DNA from: Spirosoma endophyticum
Lineage (GTDB): Bacteria > Bacteroidota > Bacteroidia > Cytophagales > Spirosomataceae
DNA length: 64,000 nucleotides
Reading direction: 5' to 3'
Assembly (NCBI RefSeq): GCF_900112365.1
Contig: NZ_FOLQ01000013.1
Coordinates: forward strand, 62,001-126,000
The notes below the pieces were generated by a model that was not told where the DNA came from, searched no databases, and saw nothing but the letters and a program-made list of their open reading frames with translations. The position numbers and the translations under genes were made by a program. Positions 1 through 8,624 of the stretch are shown in pieces (positions within the stretch are counted from its first letter, which is position 1; each line of letters starts with the position of its first letter).

Positions 1-767
1 TATCCGAGCAACCGGCGGGGCAACGCTGGACGAAAGACATGATCGCCTACGCCCGCGAACTCGACCCGACCCGACTCTATACCTTCGCGTCCATGCGGCT
101 CAATACATTACCCAAAAAGCCGGAAGACGAAGCCAGTCAGTATTGCGATTTCATCTCGACCAATACGTATGGCAACCACACGAATGTCCTGAAACACATT
201 CATTCGCTTTATCCTGATAAACCGATTTTCATCAGTGAATATGGTACGCGGGCTGACGGAAAAGATAACGAAGCGGGACAGGTCAGCCACATCGAGAAAT
301 TCCTGACCGATATTCGGCAGTTGCCCTATGTAGTGGGCGCTTCGTGGTGGTCGTTCAACGATTACCTGAGTCGGCATGATGGCACAAATCCTGATGGCAC
401 ACGCCCCTGGGGACTGGTTCGTGGAGATCGCTCGAAACGACCACTCTACAAAACCCATCAGACTGGTATGGCACCCGTTACGGTTGAAAAAGTGAGTTGG
501 GAAGTTGGGAGCGAAGGCGTCCATACCCTTAAACTCCGGGTAACAGCCCGCAATGATTTCCCGGCCTATGCCATCCGGAATTATCACTTGAAAGCAAATA
601 ATACAAGCCTGCTTATTCCCGATTTGCAACCGGGTCAACAGGCTACATTATCTATCCCTGTCCGCGGTTTCGACAAAACATTGGTGGCGGAAGTCATCAA
701 ACCGACAGGCTTTTCAATTCTTACACAAACCATTGACTTATCGAATGATACGCGAACAGGCAACTGA
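1..767 (+). CDS. Glycoside hydrolase family 2 enzyme, C-terminal part
   Basis: The reading frame is open from the window edge (first codon at position 3), so the N-terminal sugar-binding and sandwich domains lie outside. What remains is the end of the GH2 TIM barrel. The ISEYG motif (about 195-240) carries the Glu expected as catalytic nucleophile of beta-galactosidase/beta-glucuronidase-type enzymes, and WWSFNDY and RPWGLV follow, as usual at the barrel end. A beta-rich tail of about 90 residues resembles an accessory sandwich domain. Family members hydrolyse terminal beta-linked sugars, often in the periplasm. The stop overlaps the start of the next gene by 23 nt, implying translational coupling with the FAD oxidoreductase. 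Substrate cannot be told from this fragment. Confidence 0.8.
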   Translation, partial: SEQPAGQRWTKDMIAYARELDPTRLYTFASMRLNTLPKKPEDEASQYCDFISTNTYGNHTNVLKHIHSLYPDKPIFISEYGTRADGKDNEAGQVSHIEKFLTDIRQLPYVVGASWWSFNDYLSRHDGTNPDGTRPWGLVRGDRSKRPLYKTHQTGMAPVTVEKVSWEVGSEGVHTLKLRVTARNDFPAYAIRNYHLKANNTSLLIPDLQPGQQATLSIPVRGFDKTLVAEVIKPTGFSILTQTIDLSNDTRTGN

Positions 768-3030
768 TAAACGAACCCTGAAAACCATTCGCTACGACGC
801 CGATTTGATTGTTGTTGGCGGAGGATTATCAGGCGTTTGCTGCGCGATTACGGCTGCCCGGGCGGGTACCCGCGTTGTGCTGGTACAGGACCGTCCCGTG
901 CTGGGCGGCAACTCATCGTCCGAAGTGCGGCTGTGGGTGCTGGGCGCTACGTCGCACATGGGCAACAACAACCGCTGGGCGCGGGAAGGTGGAGTCATTG
1001 ATGAGCTTCTCCTCGAAAATTTATACCGGAATCCAGAAGGTAATCCGCTAATTTTAGACACGATTCTGCTGGAAAAAGTGGTGATGGAAGCTAACATTTC
1101 ATTGTTGCTCAACACGGCTGTCTATGAAGTTGAGAAATCTGACGAGGAGACGATTAGCGGCATAAAAGCTTTTTGCAGTCAAAATAGTACGCTATACGAC
1201 CTCGTCGCTCCACTTTTCTGCGACGCTTCCGGCGATGGTATCGTTGGGTTTCAGGCCGGTGCCGCGTTCAGGATGGGTGCCGAAAGTCGGGAGGAATTCG
1301 ATGAAAAATTCGCGCCCACCGCCGAATATGGAGAGTTGCTGGGGCACTCTCTTTATTTCTACACAAAGGATACCGGACGACCGGTTCGCTTTGTGCCACC
1401 CGCCTACGCGCTGGACGACATTACGAAAATTCCGCGTTACAAACGATTCAACGCACAGGAATACGGCTGTCAGCTTTGGTGGATTGAATACGGCGGACGG
1501 CTCGATACAGTCCACGACACCGAAGCCATCAAATGGGAACTCTGGAAAGTGGTCTACGGGGTTTGGAATTACATTAAAAATTCCGGTCAGTTTCCCGAAG
1601 CCGAAACGATGACGCTGGAGTGGGTCGGACAGATTCCCGGCAAACGCGAAAGTCGCCGATTCGAGGGCGATTACATCCTGAAACAGCAGGACGTAGTAGA
1701 ACAACGAACCCATCCCGATGCTATAGCATTCGGTGGCTGGTCTATCGATTTACACCCTGCCGACGGCATTTTTTCGGAGAAACCGGGCTGTAATCAATGG
1801 CATAGCAAAGGTATTTACCAGATTCCGTACCGTTGCCTTTATAGTCGAAACGTAACAAATTTGTTCCTGGCGGGACGTATCATCAGTGCTTCACACGTAG
1901 CGTTCGGGTCGTCGCGTGTCATGGGGACGGGTGCTCACGTAGCGCAGGCGGTGGGCATGGCCGCTGCGTTGAGCGCACGGCACCATCTGCTGCCGCGCGA
2001 CTTAACCGAACCGGCCCGTATGCAGACGTTACAGCAGGAACTGTTAAAAACAGGTCAGCACATTCCTGGTATTACATTGCATGACGATCAGGATATAGCT
2101 CAGACTGCTCAACTATCAGCGTCCAGTGAATTTATCCTGACTGAATTGCCGCCTGATGGCCCATTGCTTCCGCTAACATTTTCGGCGGCTCAGATGCTCC
2201 CCTTGCCTGCCGGGCCAATTCCCCAACTGACGGCTTTCGTAACTGCCGACCGGGACACCACGCTGACGGTTGAACTGCGAAAAAGTAGCAAGCCCTTTAA
2301 TCATACGCCGGACGTAACGCTGGAAACGAAAACGCTGTCGATACATAAGGGAAAGCAGGAGGTCGACCTGACATTTGATAGCCACATCGACGAGCCGCAA
2401 TATGTATTCATTACGTTCCTAAAAAACGAGCATATCCAACTGCAATACAGCCAGTTGCGCGTTACAGGAATTTTGTCGGTGTTCAATAAGATCAATCCAG
2501 CCGTCTCGAACTATGGCAAGCAGGAACCTACCGAAGATATTGGCGTCGATACGTTCGAGTTCTGGTGTCCAGAGCGCAGGCCTGCGGGTCAGAATATGGC
2601 ACTACGTATCGCAACGGGCATCCAGTTGTTTAGCCCGGCCAATAGTCTAAATGGGATTCAACGTCCAACGAATCAGCCAAATGCCTGGGTGTCCGAACGT
2701 AATGACCCTAATCCAGCGCTGACGCTAACCTGGCCAACGAAACAACGCATCAGTCGGGTAGAATTATCCTTCGATAGCGATTTCGATCACCCGCTCGAAT
2801 CGGTGATTATGATTCATCCCGAAACTGTCTCGCCGTTTTGTGTGGACGAGTTTGTTCTTTGTAATGATCGTCAGGAGCGAATTTTTCATAAGACCGATAA
2901 TCACCAGAGCCGCAGTACGATTCGCTTTGCACAACCTGTCGAAACCAGTAGTCTGACGATTCATCTAAAAACAAACCATGAAAAGGCTCCGGCAGCCTTG
3001 ATGGAGGTGCGCTGTTACTCAGTTTCGTAG
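745..3030 (+). CDS. FAD-dependent oxidoreductase (FAD_oxidored family) with C-terminal beta domain
   Basis: A 761-residue protein opening with a Rossmann FAD-binding motif (VVGGGLSG, residues about 23-30), then LGGNSSSEVR, typical of the FAD_oxidored family found beside polysaccharide-degrading genes in Bacteroidota. A later segment with GRIISASHVAFGSSRVMGTG is the usual FAD-contact region near the end of the catalytic domain. The last about 300 residues are beta-rich and may be a carbohydrate-binding-like module. I chose ATG at 745; a TTG at 733 is in frame. No signal peptide is evident. The 23-nt overlap with the GH2 gene suggests a joint operon for glycan use. The exact substrate is unknown. 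Confidence 0.75.
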   Translation: MIREQATDKRTLKTIRYDADLIVVGGGLSGVCCAITAARAGTRVVLVQDRPVLGGNSSSEVRLWVLGATSHMGNNNRWAREGGVIDELLLENLYRNPEGNPLILDTILLEKVVMEANISLLLNTAVYEVEKSDEETISGIKAFCSQNSTLYDLVAPLFCDASGDGIVGFQAGAAFRMGAESREEFDEKFAPTAEYGELLGHSLYFYTKDTGRPVRFVPPAYALDDITKIPRYKRFNAQEYGCQLWWIEYGGRLDTVHDTEAIKWELWKVVYGVWNYIKNSGQFPEAETMTLEWVGQIPGKRESRRFEGDYILKQQDVVEQRTHPDAIAFGGWSIDLHPADGIFSEKPGCNQWHSKGIYQIPYRCLYSRNVTNLFLAGRIISASHVAFGSSRVMGTGAHVAQAVGMAAALSARHHLLPRDLTEPARMQTLQQELLKTGQHIPGITLHDDQDIAQTAQLSASSEFILTELPPDGPLLPLTFSAAQMLPLPAGPIPQLTAFVTADRDTTLTVELRKSSKPFNHTPDVTLETKTLSIHKGKQEVDLTFDSHIDEPQYVFITFLKNEHIQLQYSQLRVTGILSVFNKINPAVSNYGKQEPTEDIGVDTFEFWCPERRPAGQNMALRIATGIQLFSPANSLNGIQRPTNQPNAWVSERNDPNPALTLTWPTKQRISRVELSFDSDFDHPLESVIMIHPETVSPFCVDEFVLCNDRQERIFHKTDNHQSRSTIRFAQPVETSSLTIHLKTNHEKAPAALMEVRCYSVS

Positions 3031-3446
3031 CCTGGACGGCCACGTTCGGGTTGAAACTGCATTATTCTCCGGACGGGCCATCCAGACTAAAAAACCGAGA
3101 AAACTACAATCAGCTCAAAAAACGGTCAGCAGCTTAAGTGAACACGTAATTACCGCGAAAACACGAAAGCTTTTATGCTAAATCCGTTTCAGCAAATGCC
3201 AGCAGGAGCCCTTAGACGTACTTAGACTAAAAAAGTAACAGGCTTAGAAAAATATTTTTTTAATCCTTGATTTCGGCATGAAGACCAGGGAGTTTTTCAG
3301 CAAAAGCTTCAATGCCTTTGAACGCCATAAAATAACGTTTGATCATGCATTTTCCACTGTTCAGACCGTAACCGTTGCCATTAGGAACGTAGCATTCTTG
3401 TTTTGTCATGTCGCATAGGTGAGTTCATCTTCCTACACGAGTCACT
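3031..3446. other. Intergenic gap with an imperfect hairpin and a small minus-strand ORF
   Basis: Right after the oxidoreductase stop, positions about 3035-3088 contain an imperfect inverted repeat (CTGGACGGCC facing GGGCCATCCAG), a possible terminator. The rest is AT-richer and holds a 49-codon minus-strand ORF (listed separately). I see no other feature here. Confidence 0.5.
3260..3409 (-). CDS. Possible small protein of 49 aa, unknown
   Basis: An ATG-initiated ORF reads MTKQECYVPNGNGYG..., with Cys at residues 6 and 21, a Gly/Asn-rich segment between them, a basic middle (KRYF) and an acidic end (EIKD). It has no signal peptide or membrane segment. It fills an otherwise geneless gap and is protein-like in composition, but I do not recognise a family. 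It could be a small cytosolic protein or a peptide precursor; there is no modification or export gene next to it to support the latter. It may also be chance. Confidence 0.4.
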   Translation of the reverse strand: MTKQECYVPNGNGYGLNSGKCMIKRYFMAFKGIEAFAEKLPGLHAEIKD

Positions 3447-3947
3447 ATGCTCTTGATAGACCAGAAACTTTTTTACGCTATGCTCTTAAAAACTGCTCAA
3501 TTCACTCAGATTCTGCTCTTTTGCATTATCGCCGGACAGGCTTTCTTTTATTTCATTGGGGGTACGGCGGCTCTAAAGAACGTATCGGCTATAGCATTTA
3601 TCGAACAGCGCAAAGCAATAGATGCCGAAATTGCCCCCTATCTGAAAGTTATCTATCCACTGACCATCGTGATGAGTGTAGCGATGCTGGTGTTACTACG
3701 TCAGCAAATCGGCTCGGCGCTCTTTATACTTTCGGCAGTGGCTTGTTTGCTAGTAGTCATTGATATGGTTATCGCCATAAAGGGGAATATTCCGCTAAAT
3801 CAACGGATAAGCACCTGGCCGCTGGATGCTTATCCGGGCAATTGGCACGTAGTACGTGACCAGTGGCTTAACTATATGCATTATCGGCAGTTTTGTGGCA
3901 TTGCCGGTTTGTTTTGTTTACTGGTTGGTATGATCTGGAAACCGTAA
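3447..3947 (+). CDS. DUF1772-like four-helix membrane protein
   Basis: A 166-residue protein with about four hydrophobic segments (roughly residues 15-37, 67-85, 90-110 and 148-164). The FIEQRKAIDAEIAPYL loop and the C-terminal YMHYRQFCGIAGLFCLL segment match the DUF1772/anthrone oxygenase-like layout as I recall it. Start ATG at 3447 is used; a second ATG at 3480 would remove 11 residues before the first helix. Function is unknown in bacteria. It stands alone between an intergenic region and a large inverted repeat. Confidence 0.6.
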   Translation: MLLIDQKLFYAMLLKTAQFTQILLFCIIAGQAFFYFIGGTAALKNVSAIAFIEQRKAIDAEIAPYLKVIYPLTIVMSVAMLVLLRQQIGSALFILSAVACLLVVIDMVIAIKGNIPLNQRISTWPLDAYPGNWHVVRDQWLNYMHYRQFCGIAGLFCLLVGMIWKP

Positions 3948-4003
3948 TGATAAAGATTGGGTAGTCACAGAAACTGTTCGAAAATTAGTTCTTACTCAGC
4001 CTG

Positions 4004-4077
4004 AAAACCCCTAAATCCCCTGAAGGGAACTTTATCTGAGAGGGAGCAAAGTCCCCTTCAGGGGATTTAGGGGTTTT
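4004..4077. repeat. Large inverted repeat, 30-bp arms (MITE/REP-like or terminator)
   Basis: Arms at 4004-4033 and 4048-4077 are reverse complements with one mismatch, around a 14-nt spacer. The core word CCCCTAAATCCCCTGAAGGG is one I recall from intergenic regions of many Flavobacteriia and Cytophagales genomes. It lies downstream of the DUF1772 gene and could fold as a terminator, but arm length and the recurring word suggest a dispersed element. Confidence 0.75.
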
Positions 4078-4167
4078 TCATATAACATCTCAGGAACAGG
4101 CACTTGTTTTTTAGACGGGGAAATCGGTCTTTTGCTTAGAATTCTTATCTACTAAACCCGTTACGTT

Positions 4168-5094
4168 ATGACCACCGATCGTCGCTCGTTTTTGAAACAA
4201 GCCGCTGGATCACTGGCTACCATGGCCTTGCTGCCATCTGCCTTTGCCGAACCCTCCGCAAAAAAGCTTTTCTTCGACATTTCGCTGGCAGAATGGTCGT
4301 TGCACAAAGCGCTGTTCGGCAAAAAAATCACGAATCTAGAGTTCCCTGGCATTGCCCGTAAAGAGTTCGATATCAGCATTGTTGAGTACGTCAATCAGTT
4401 CTTTAAAGACAAAGCGCAGGACAAAACCTACCTCAACGATCTGTTGGCTCGCTGCAAAGACAATGGCATCACTAACAACCTCATCATGATTGATGGTGAA
4501 GGTAATCTGGGCGCCAGCGATGCCGCTGAACGGGCGAAAGCGGTTGAAAATCACCACAAGTGGGTAGAGTGCGCCAAGTATCTGGGCTGCAAAACCATCC
4601 GCGTCAACGCAGCCGGACAAGGTACTGCCGAAGAAGTGTCCAAGGCCGCCGTTGATGGATTGAGCAAGCTGGGTGAGTTTGCCAAAACGATGAACATCAA
4701 TGTTATTGTCGAGAACCACGGCGGCTATTCGTCGAACGGAAAATGGTTGTCCGGTGTCATGAAACAGGTGAACATGAAAAATGTTGGTACGTTGCCTGAC
4801 TTTGGCAATTTCTGCATTAAACATGGCGAAGGGCATTCCTGCTTGGAAGAGTATGACCGCTATCAGGGTACGCAGGAACTGATGCCTTTCTCGAAAGGGG
4901 CATCCGCCAAATTTTACGATTTCGACGCCAATGGAAATTGCGTCGAAACCGACTACAACCGAATCCTGAAAATTGTGAAAGACAGCGGTTTCAAAGGTAT
5001 TCTAGGTATTGAATACGAAGGCAACGCCCTGGACGAATACGAAGGCATCCGAAAATCCATAGCGCTGCTCAATCGCGTTGGGGCGACGGTATAA
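4168..5094 (+). CDS. Tat-exported sugar phosphate isomerase/epimerase (AP endonuclease 2-like TIM barrel)
   Basis: A 308-residue protein. The N-terminus TDRRSFLKQAAGSLATMALL is a twin-arginine signal with cleavage likely after SAFA (about residue 27), so it should act in the periplasm. The mature part is a xylose-isomerase-like TIM barrel; metal-site-like acidic/His motifs include VENHGGY (about 180), DFGNFC (about 210) and GIEYEG near the end. Relatives in Bacteroidota sit in carbohydrate loci and convert keto-sugars or inositols. It is preceded by the inverted repeat and followed by a short convergent gap to the SDR gene. The substrate is not predictable. Confidence 0.8.
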   Translation: MTTDRRSFLKQAAGSLATMALLPSAFAEPSAKKLFFDISLAEWSLHKALFGKKITNLEFPGIARKEFDISIVEYVNQFFKDKAQDKTYLNDLLARCKDNGITNNLIMIDGEGNLGASDAAERAKAVENHHKWVECAKYLGCKTIRVNAAGQGTAEEVSKAAVDGLSKLGEFAKTMNINVIVENHGGYSSNGKWLSGVMKQVNMKNVGTLPDFGNFCIKHGEGHSCLEEYDRYQGTQELMPFSKGASAKFYDFDANGNCVETDYNRILKIVKDSGFKGILGIEYEGNALDEYEGIRKSIALLNRVGATV

Positions 5095-5145
5095 CCATAA
5101 CCGACACATTCAATAATTTACTAGCCTGACTACCTATTAGTCAGG

Positions 5146-5847
5146 CTATTTTATGGACCCCATACCGCCATCTACGCCAATGATCTGCCCCGTAACCCAA
5201 CTAGCCTGATCGGACAGCAAATAAGCCGCCATACTGGCAATATCGTCTGGACTGCCAATGCGATTGAGCGGGTGACGTTTGTTAGCCGACTCCCGCTTTT
5301 CGTCACTACTTAGCAGGTTCTTCGCTAAAGGCGTATCTGTCAGGGAAGGCGCAATGGCATTGACGCGGATGTTGCTCAGCGCAAATTCAGCGGCCAGCGA
5401 TTTGGTTAGCCCTTCCACTGCCGATTTGGCGACTGACACCGACGAATGCAAACCCATGCCCAGCTTGGCCGCTACGGTACTGAACAGAACAACGCTGCTT
5501 CCTTTAGCCGCCTTCAGGGCTACGTAGGCTGCGTGAACAGCGGCAACAGCGCCCAGCACATTGATTTCCAGGTCGGTTCGGTAATCATCGATAGCCAGGC
5601 GGTGAAAGGGCTTTAGGTTAATGGTACCGGGACAATAGACCAACCCGTGCAATACCTCGGGGAGTTGCGTGAGCGCATCAGGGGCCGGTGTCTGCAATAC
5701 GTCCCAGCTCATATGCGTAGACGGAATGCCTTCCGGTACACGTCGACCAGCCGTGAAGAGCGTTGCGCCCTGTTGGTGAAGTTGGTTGGCCAGTGCATAC
5801 CCGATGCCCGAGCTACCGCCAATAATCAGAATATTTTTGCCTTGCAT
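5146..5847 (-). CDS. Short-chain dehydrogenase/reductase-like protein lacking the catalytic tyrosine
   Basis: A 233-residue Rossmann protein with the NAD(P) motif GGSSGIG at about 10-16 and the C-terminal SDR signature VTGQIIGVDGG. The active-site Ser is present in LFSTVAA, but the region reading SVSVAKSAVEGL has Val where the YxxxK tyrosine belongs; the Lys is kept. I confirmed this on the nucleotides at about 5400-5460. It is therefore either a divergent reductase with another proton donor or a non-catalytic member. It lies last in the minus-strand ptps-folE order, separated from folE by a hairpin, so a pterin role (sepiapterin-reductase-like) is possible but unproven. Confidence 0.75.
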   Translation of the reverse strand: MQGKNILIIGGSSGIGYALANQLHQQGATLFTAGRRVPEGIPSTHMSWDVLQTPAPDALTQLPEVLHGLVYCPGTINLKPFHRLAIDDYRTDLEINVLGAVAAVHAAYVALKAAKGSSVVLFSTVAAKLGMGLHSSVSVAKSAVEGLTKSLAAEFALSNIRVNAIAPSLTDTPLAKNLLSSDEKRESANKRHPLNRIGSPDDIASMAAYLLSDQASWVTGQIIGVDGGMGSIK

Positions 5848-5855
5848 CAGTTAAG

Positions 5856-5941
5856 AATCAAAAAGTTGTAGGGTCACTATGGCATAAAGGGTTGGTGAAC
5901 AGACCAACTTTACGGCACAGTGACCCTACAACTTTTTGATT
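5856..5941. repeat. Inverted repeat between folE and SDR gene
   Basis: Arms 5856-5880 and 5917-5941 pair over 24 of 25 positions (AATCAAAAAGTTGTAGGGTC and complement). The 36-nt interior is itself partly self-complementary (GTTGGT/ACCAAC). The right arm abuts the folE stop codon. On the minus-strand transcript it could terminate or stabilise the folE mRNA before the SDR gene. Confidence 0.75.
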
Positions 5942-5943
5942 AC

Positions 5944-6750
5944 TTAAATAGTTATGCTCGGCTGGGCAACGTAGCGCAGAAACTCCTGCCGGGTTGCCTC
6001 TTCTTCGAATTTACCACCGTAGGATGAGGTGATGGTCGAGCTATTAATGTCCCGCACGCCCCGTGTTGATACGCATAGGTGTTTGGCGTCGATGATCACC
6101 GCTACGTCGTCGGTTTCCAGCACGCGCTTCAGTTCCTCGGCAATTTGTATGGTCAGGCGCTCCTGCACTTGAGGCCGTTTGCTGAAATACTCAACAACCC
6201 GGTTCAACTTCGATAAACCAATCACTTTACCGCTGGATATATAGGCGACGTGGGATTTGCCAATGATGGGCACGAAATGGTGTTCGCAGTACGTCTGAAC
6301 GATAATGTCTTTTTCGACCAGCATTTCTTTATACCGAAACTTATTATCAAAGAGCGTCGGTGTAGGTTTGTTGGCAGGATTCAGACCGCTAAATATCTCA
6401 TTTACATACATTTTGGCAACACGCCGTGGCGATCCTTTCAGACTATCGTCGGTCAGATCAAGGCCCAGAATGTTCATAATTTCCCGAAAATGCTCTTCAA
6501 TGAGATCAATTTTGAAATCATCATCCAGGTTGAATGCATCGGGGCGCATGGGCGTATCAATTGACGACGTACCGTGGGCGTCGCCAATTTCGTCAACCAA
6601 TTCGTCGGTCAGGCAATCACACGCTACCGAATGACCATCCACTGAGGAACCGTTGTGCGAGACGCCATTGGTGGCCCGGCCATCATGCTGAGCATCCGTA
6701 GACGAGTGGCCATTAGATGGGGTATTCGACGAAATTCCGTTCAGTTTCAT
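5944..6750 (-). CDS. folE: GTP cyclohydrolase I
   Basis: A 268-residue protein converting GTP to 7,8-dihydroneopterin triphosphate, the first step to folate and biopterin. The catalytic region shows the zinc-site segment YCEHHFVPIIGKSHVAY, then IGLSKLNRVVEYFSKRPQVQERLT and the zinc Cys in AKHLCVSTRG. The core starts near DDDFKIDLIEEHF (about residue 75). Before it lies an unusual about 67-residue Asn/Gly/Ser/His-rich extension. If the extension is real, the start at 6750 overlaps the ptps gene by 38 nt; an internal ATG at 6549 would give a conventional about 200-residue enzyme. Being downstream of ptps suggests joint expression. Confidence 0.93.
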   Translation of the reverse strand: MKLNGISSNTPSNGHSSTDAQHDGRATNGVSHNGSSVDGHSVACDCLTDELVDEIGDAHGTSSIDTPMRPDAFNLDDDFKIDLIEEHFREIMNILGLDLTDDSLKGSPRRVAKMYVNEIFSGLNPANKPTPTLFDNKFRYKEMLVEKDIIVQTYCEHHFVPIIGKSHVAYISSGKVIGLSKLNRVVEYFSKRPQVQERLTIQIAEELKRVLETDDVAVIIDAKHLCVSTRGVRDINSSTITSSYGGKFEEEATRQEFLRYVAQPSITI

Positions 6751-7144
6751 ACAATCGGATTTTAAGATCTAAGCCCTCGCTTAGCTGATTACGTAAAATG
6801 TTATAGATAACGATGGCAATGTTTTCGGCCGAAGGATTCAGGTCCGCAAACTCTTCGGTATCGAGGTTAAGATTTTTGTGATCAAAGCGGTCGGTAACGT
6901 GCTCTTTGACTATTTCGCCGAGCTGCTTCATGTCCATGACATAGCCTGTTTCGGGATCAATAGGGCCGTTGACCTGCACAATCAATTCATAATTGTGGCC
7001 GTGATAATTGGGATTGTTGCATTTGCCATACACACGGGTGTTTTTTTCGTCCGACCAGTTAGGGTTGTTCAGACGGTGAGCCGCATTGAAGTGTTCTTTC
7101 CGAAACACAGCAACCCGTGGGGCATCGGCCCTGGTATTTTCCAT
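6713..7144 (-). CDS. 6-pyruvoyl-tetrahydropterin synthase family protein
   Basis: A 143-residue protein of the PTPS/QueD family, which removes triphosphate from dihydroneopterin triphosphate. Zinc ligands are visible in HFNAAHRL (about residue 18-25) and NYHGHNY (about 46-52). The cysteine is in GKCNNPNYHGHNY, five residues before HGH. This spacing and the wording match animal PTPS (CNNPNGHGHNY) rather than QueD enzymes, which have CxxxHGH. Further matches are the EIDP-like turn, DHKNLNLD and RLYETERNF. I therefore favour a biopterin-type role over queuosine synthesis. It is the first gene of the minus-strand set and overlaps folE. Confidence 0.88.
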   Translation of the reverse strand: MENTRADAPRVAVFRKEHFNAAHRLNNPNWSDEKNTRVYGKCNNPNYHGHNYELIVQVNGPIDPETGYVMDMKQLGEIVKEHVTDRFDHKNLNLDTEEFADLNPSAENIAIVIYNILRNQLSEGLDLKIRLYETERNFVEYPI

Positions 7145-7426
7145 AAATAAGAATCGAAATAGGATTCGATCAACCTGTCGTTACAAAGTTTGTGTACAAC
7201 ACAGGCAGACAGCAGAGCGAGTAGCCAGATCGCTCTTTCGAATGCGATGAACAAGTAAATGGTAAACCGACACGTATCCTATTTTGTTCAACGTTTTTCA
7301 AGAAAGATTAAACAAAACACAAGTCAGTTCGGCTCTATAACATCGGCTTATTTAGTATTGTTCCAATGGCTATGGACAGCTTTGTTGAGGACGGAACCGG
7401 ATAGGCGTTTCCCCCGTTTGCACCAC

Positions 7427-8533
7427 ATGAAACGCTTACGCTTTATTATGTTCGTTACACTTATTTTATTAGCTGGGTTGATTGCAGTAACCGTGATATT
7501 TATGCAACAAGGCCCTTTTGGCCGCGACCCGGCCGGTATCCGGTTAGACCGCATTACGCATTCCCCAAATTACCGCGACGGCGCCTTCCAGAATCTAGAG
7601 CTTACCCCCGTTATGCCCGAAAACGTATCCTACGTGGGTATGATGAGAGATTTCATCAAAAAAGATAAAGACAACATTCCACCCCAGCCGATACCATCCA
7701 TCAAAACCGACCTGAAAGCGCTTTCCGACTCCGTTCCCACGATTGTCTGGTTTGGCCACTCGTCCTATTTGATCAAATCAAAAGGGGTTACGGTCCTGGT
7801 CGATCCCGTTTTCAGCGGCTATACATCGCCGGTTTCGTTTTTCGGAAAAGCCTTTGCAGGTGCTGATGTCTATAAAGTTGACGACATGCCCGACGTTGAC
7901 ATGCTGGTTTTATCCCACGACCATTATGACCACCTTGATTTCGAGACGATTACCAAACTCATTCCGAAAGTCAAAAAATTCTACACCGCCCTGGGCGTTG
8001 GCGCTCACCTCGAACGCTGGGGCGTTCCGGCGGATCGGATCGTTGAATTCGACTGGTGGGAAAGCCAGCCTGTAGCGACCGATATTTCCCTGACGGCGGT
8101 GCCGGCCCGGCACTTTTCGGGACGTAGTTTCACGCGGGGAAAAACGCTCTGGACAGCTTTTGTGCTGAAACTACACGGCTACAACCTATACCTGGGTGGC
8201 GACTCTGGCTATGGTACGCACTTTCGGGCGATTGGCGAAAAGTACGGTCCGTTCGATCTGGCCATTCTCGAATGTGGTCAGTACGGTAAGGACTGGCCGC
8301 ATATTCATATGTTTCCCGAAGAGGTTGCTCAGGCGGCTCAGGATTTACAGGCCAAAACAATTTTGCCGGTTCACTGGGCTAAGTTCTCGCTGGCTATCCA
8401 TGCCTGGAACGAACCCATTCAACGGTTAACGAAAAAAGCCGCGGAAGAAAAACTCAACGTAACGACACCCAAAATTGGCGAACCCTTGATGGTAGATAAC
8501 TACTATCCGAAAACGGTTTGGTGGAATTTCTGA
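7427..8533 (+). CDS. Membrane-anchored metallo-beta-lactamase-fold hydrolase (UlaG/NAPE-PLD-like)
   Basis: A 368-residue protein with an N-terminal hydrophobic anchor (MFVTLILLAGLIAVTVIFM). The zinc motif HDHYDHLD (about residue 163) fits HxHxDH; later metal positions are likely PARHFSG, GGDSGYG and LPVHWAKF. This order matches the L-ascorbate-6-phosphate lactonase/NAPE-phospholipase D-like branch. The frame is open upstream to 7259, but the preceding 56 codons look unlike a protein start and the Met at 7427 directly precedes the membrane anchor. It is followed at 91 nt by the GH109-like gene. The substrate is unknown. Confidence 0.8.
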   Translation: MKRLRFIMFVTLILLAGLIAVTVIFMQQGPFGRDPAGIRLDRITHSPNYRDGAFQNLELTPVMPENVSYVGMMRDFIKKDKDNIPPQPIPSIKTDLKALSDSVPTIVWFGHSSYLIKSKGVTVLVDPVFSGYTSPVSFFGKAFAGADVYKVDDMPDVDMLVLSHDHYDHLDFETITKLIPKVKKFYTALGVGAHLERWGVPADRIVEFDWWESQPVATDISLTAVPARHFSGRSFTRGKTLWTAFVLKLHGYNLYLGGDSGYGTHFRAIGEKYGPFDLAILECGQYGKDWPHIHMFPEEVAQAAQDLQAKTILPVHWAKFSLAIHAWNEPIQRLTKKAAEEKLNVTTPKIGEPLMVDNYYPKTVWWNF

Positions 8534-8624
8534 TTACGAAATACCCACGCGTGGTTTTTTGCCCCGAAACATCGTTATTTGATCTATTAACCACTCTCTG
8601 GATTATAGCAGGTAACCTATTTCT

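Noticed and set aside
108..638. Antisense open frame across the GH2 gene
   Set aside because: Shadow of a GC-rich coding frame; the sense product has clear GH2 motifs.
3260..3409. Assigning the 49-aa ORF as a class IIa bacteriocin because of NGNGYG and Cys residues
   Set aside because: The YGNGVxC box is absent and there are no immunity or export genes beside it.
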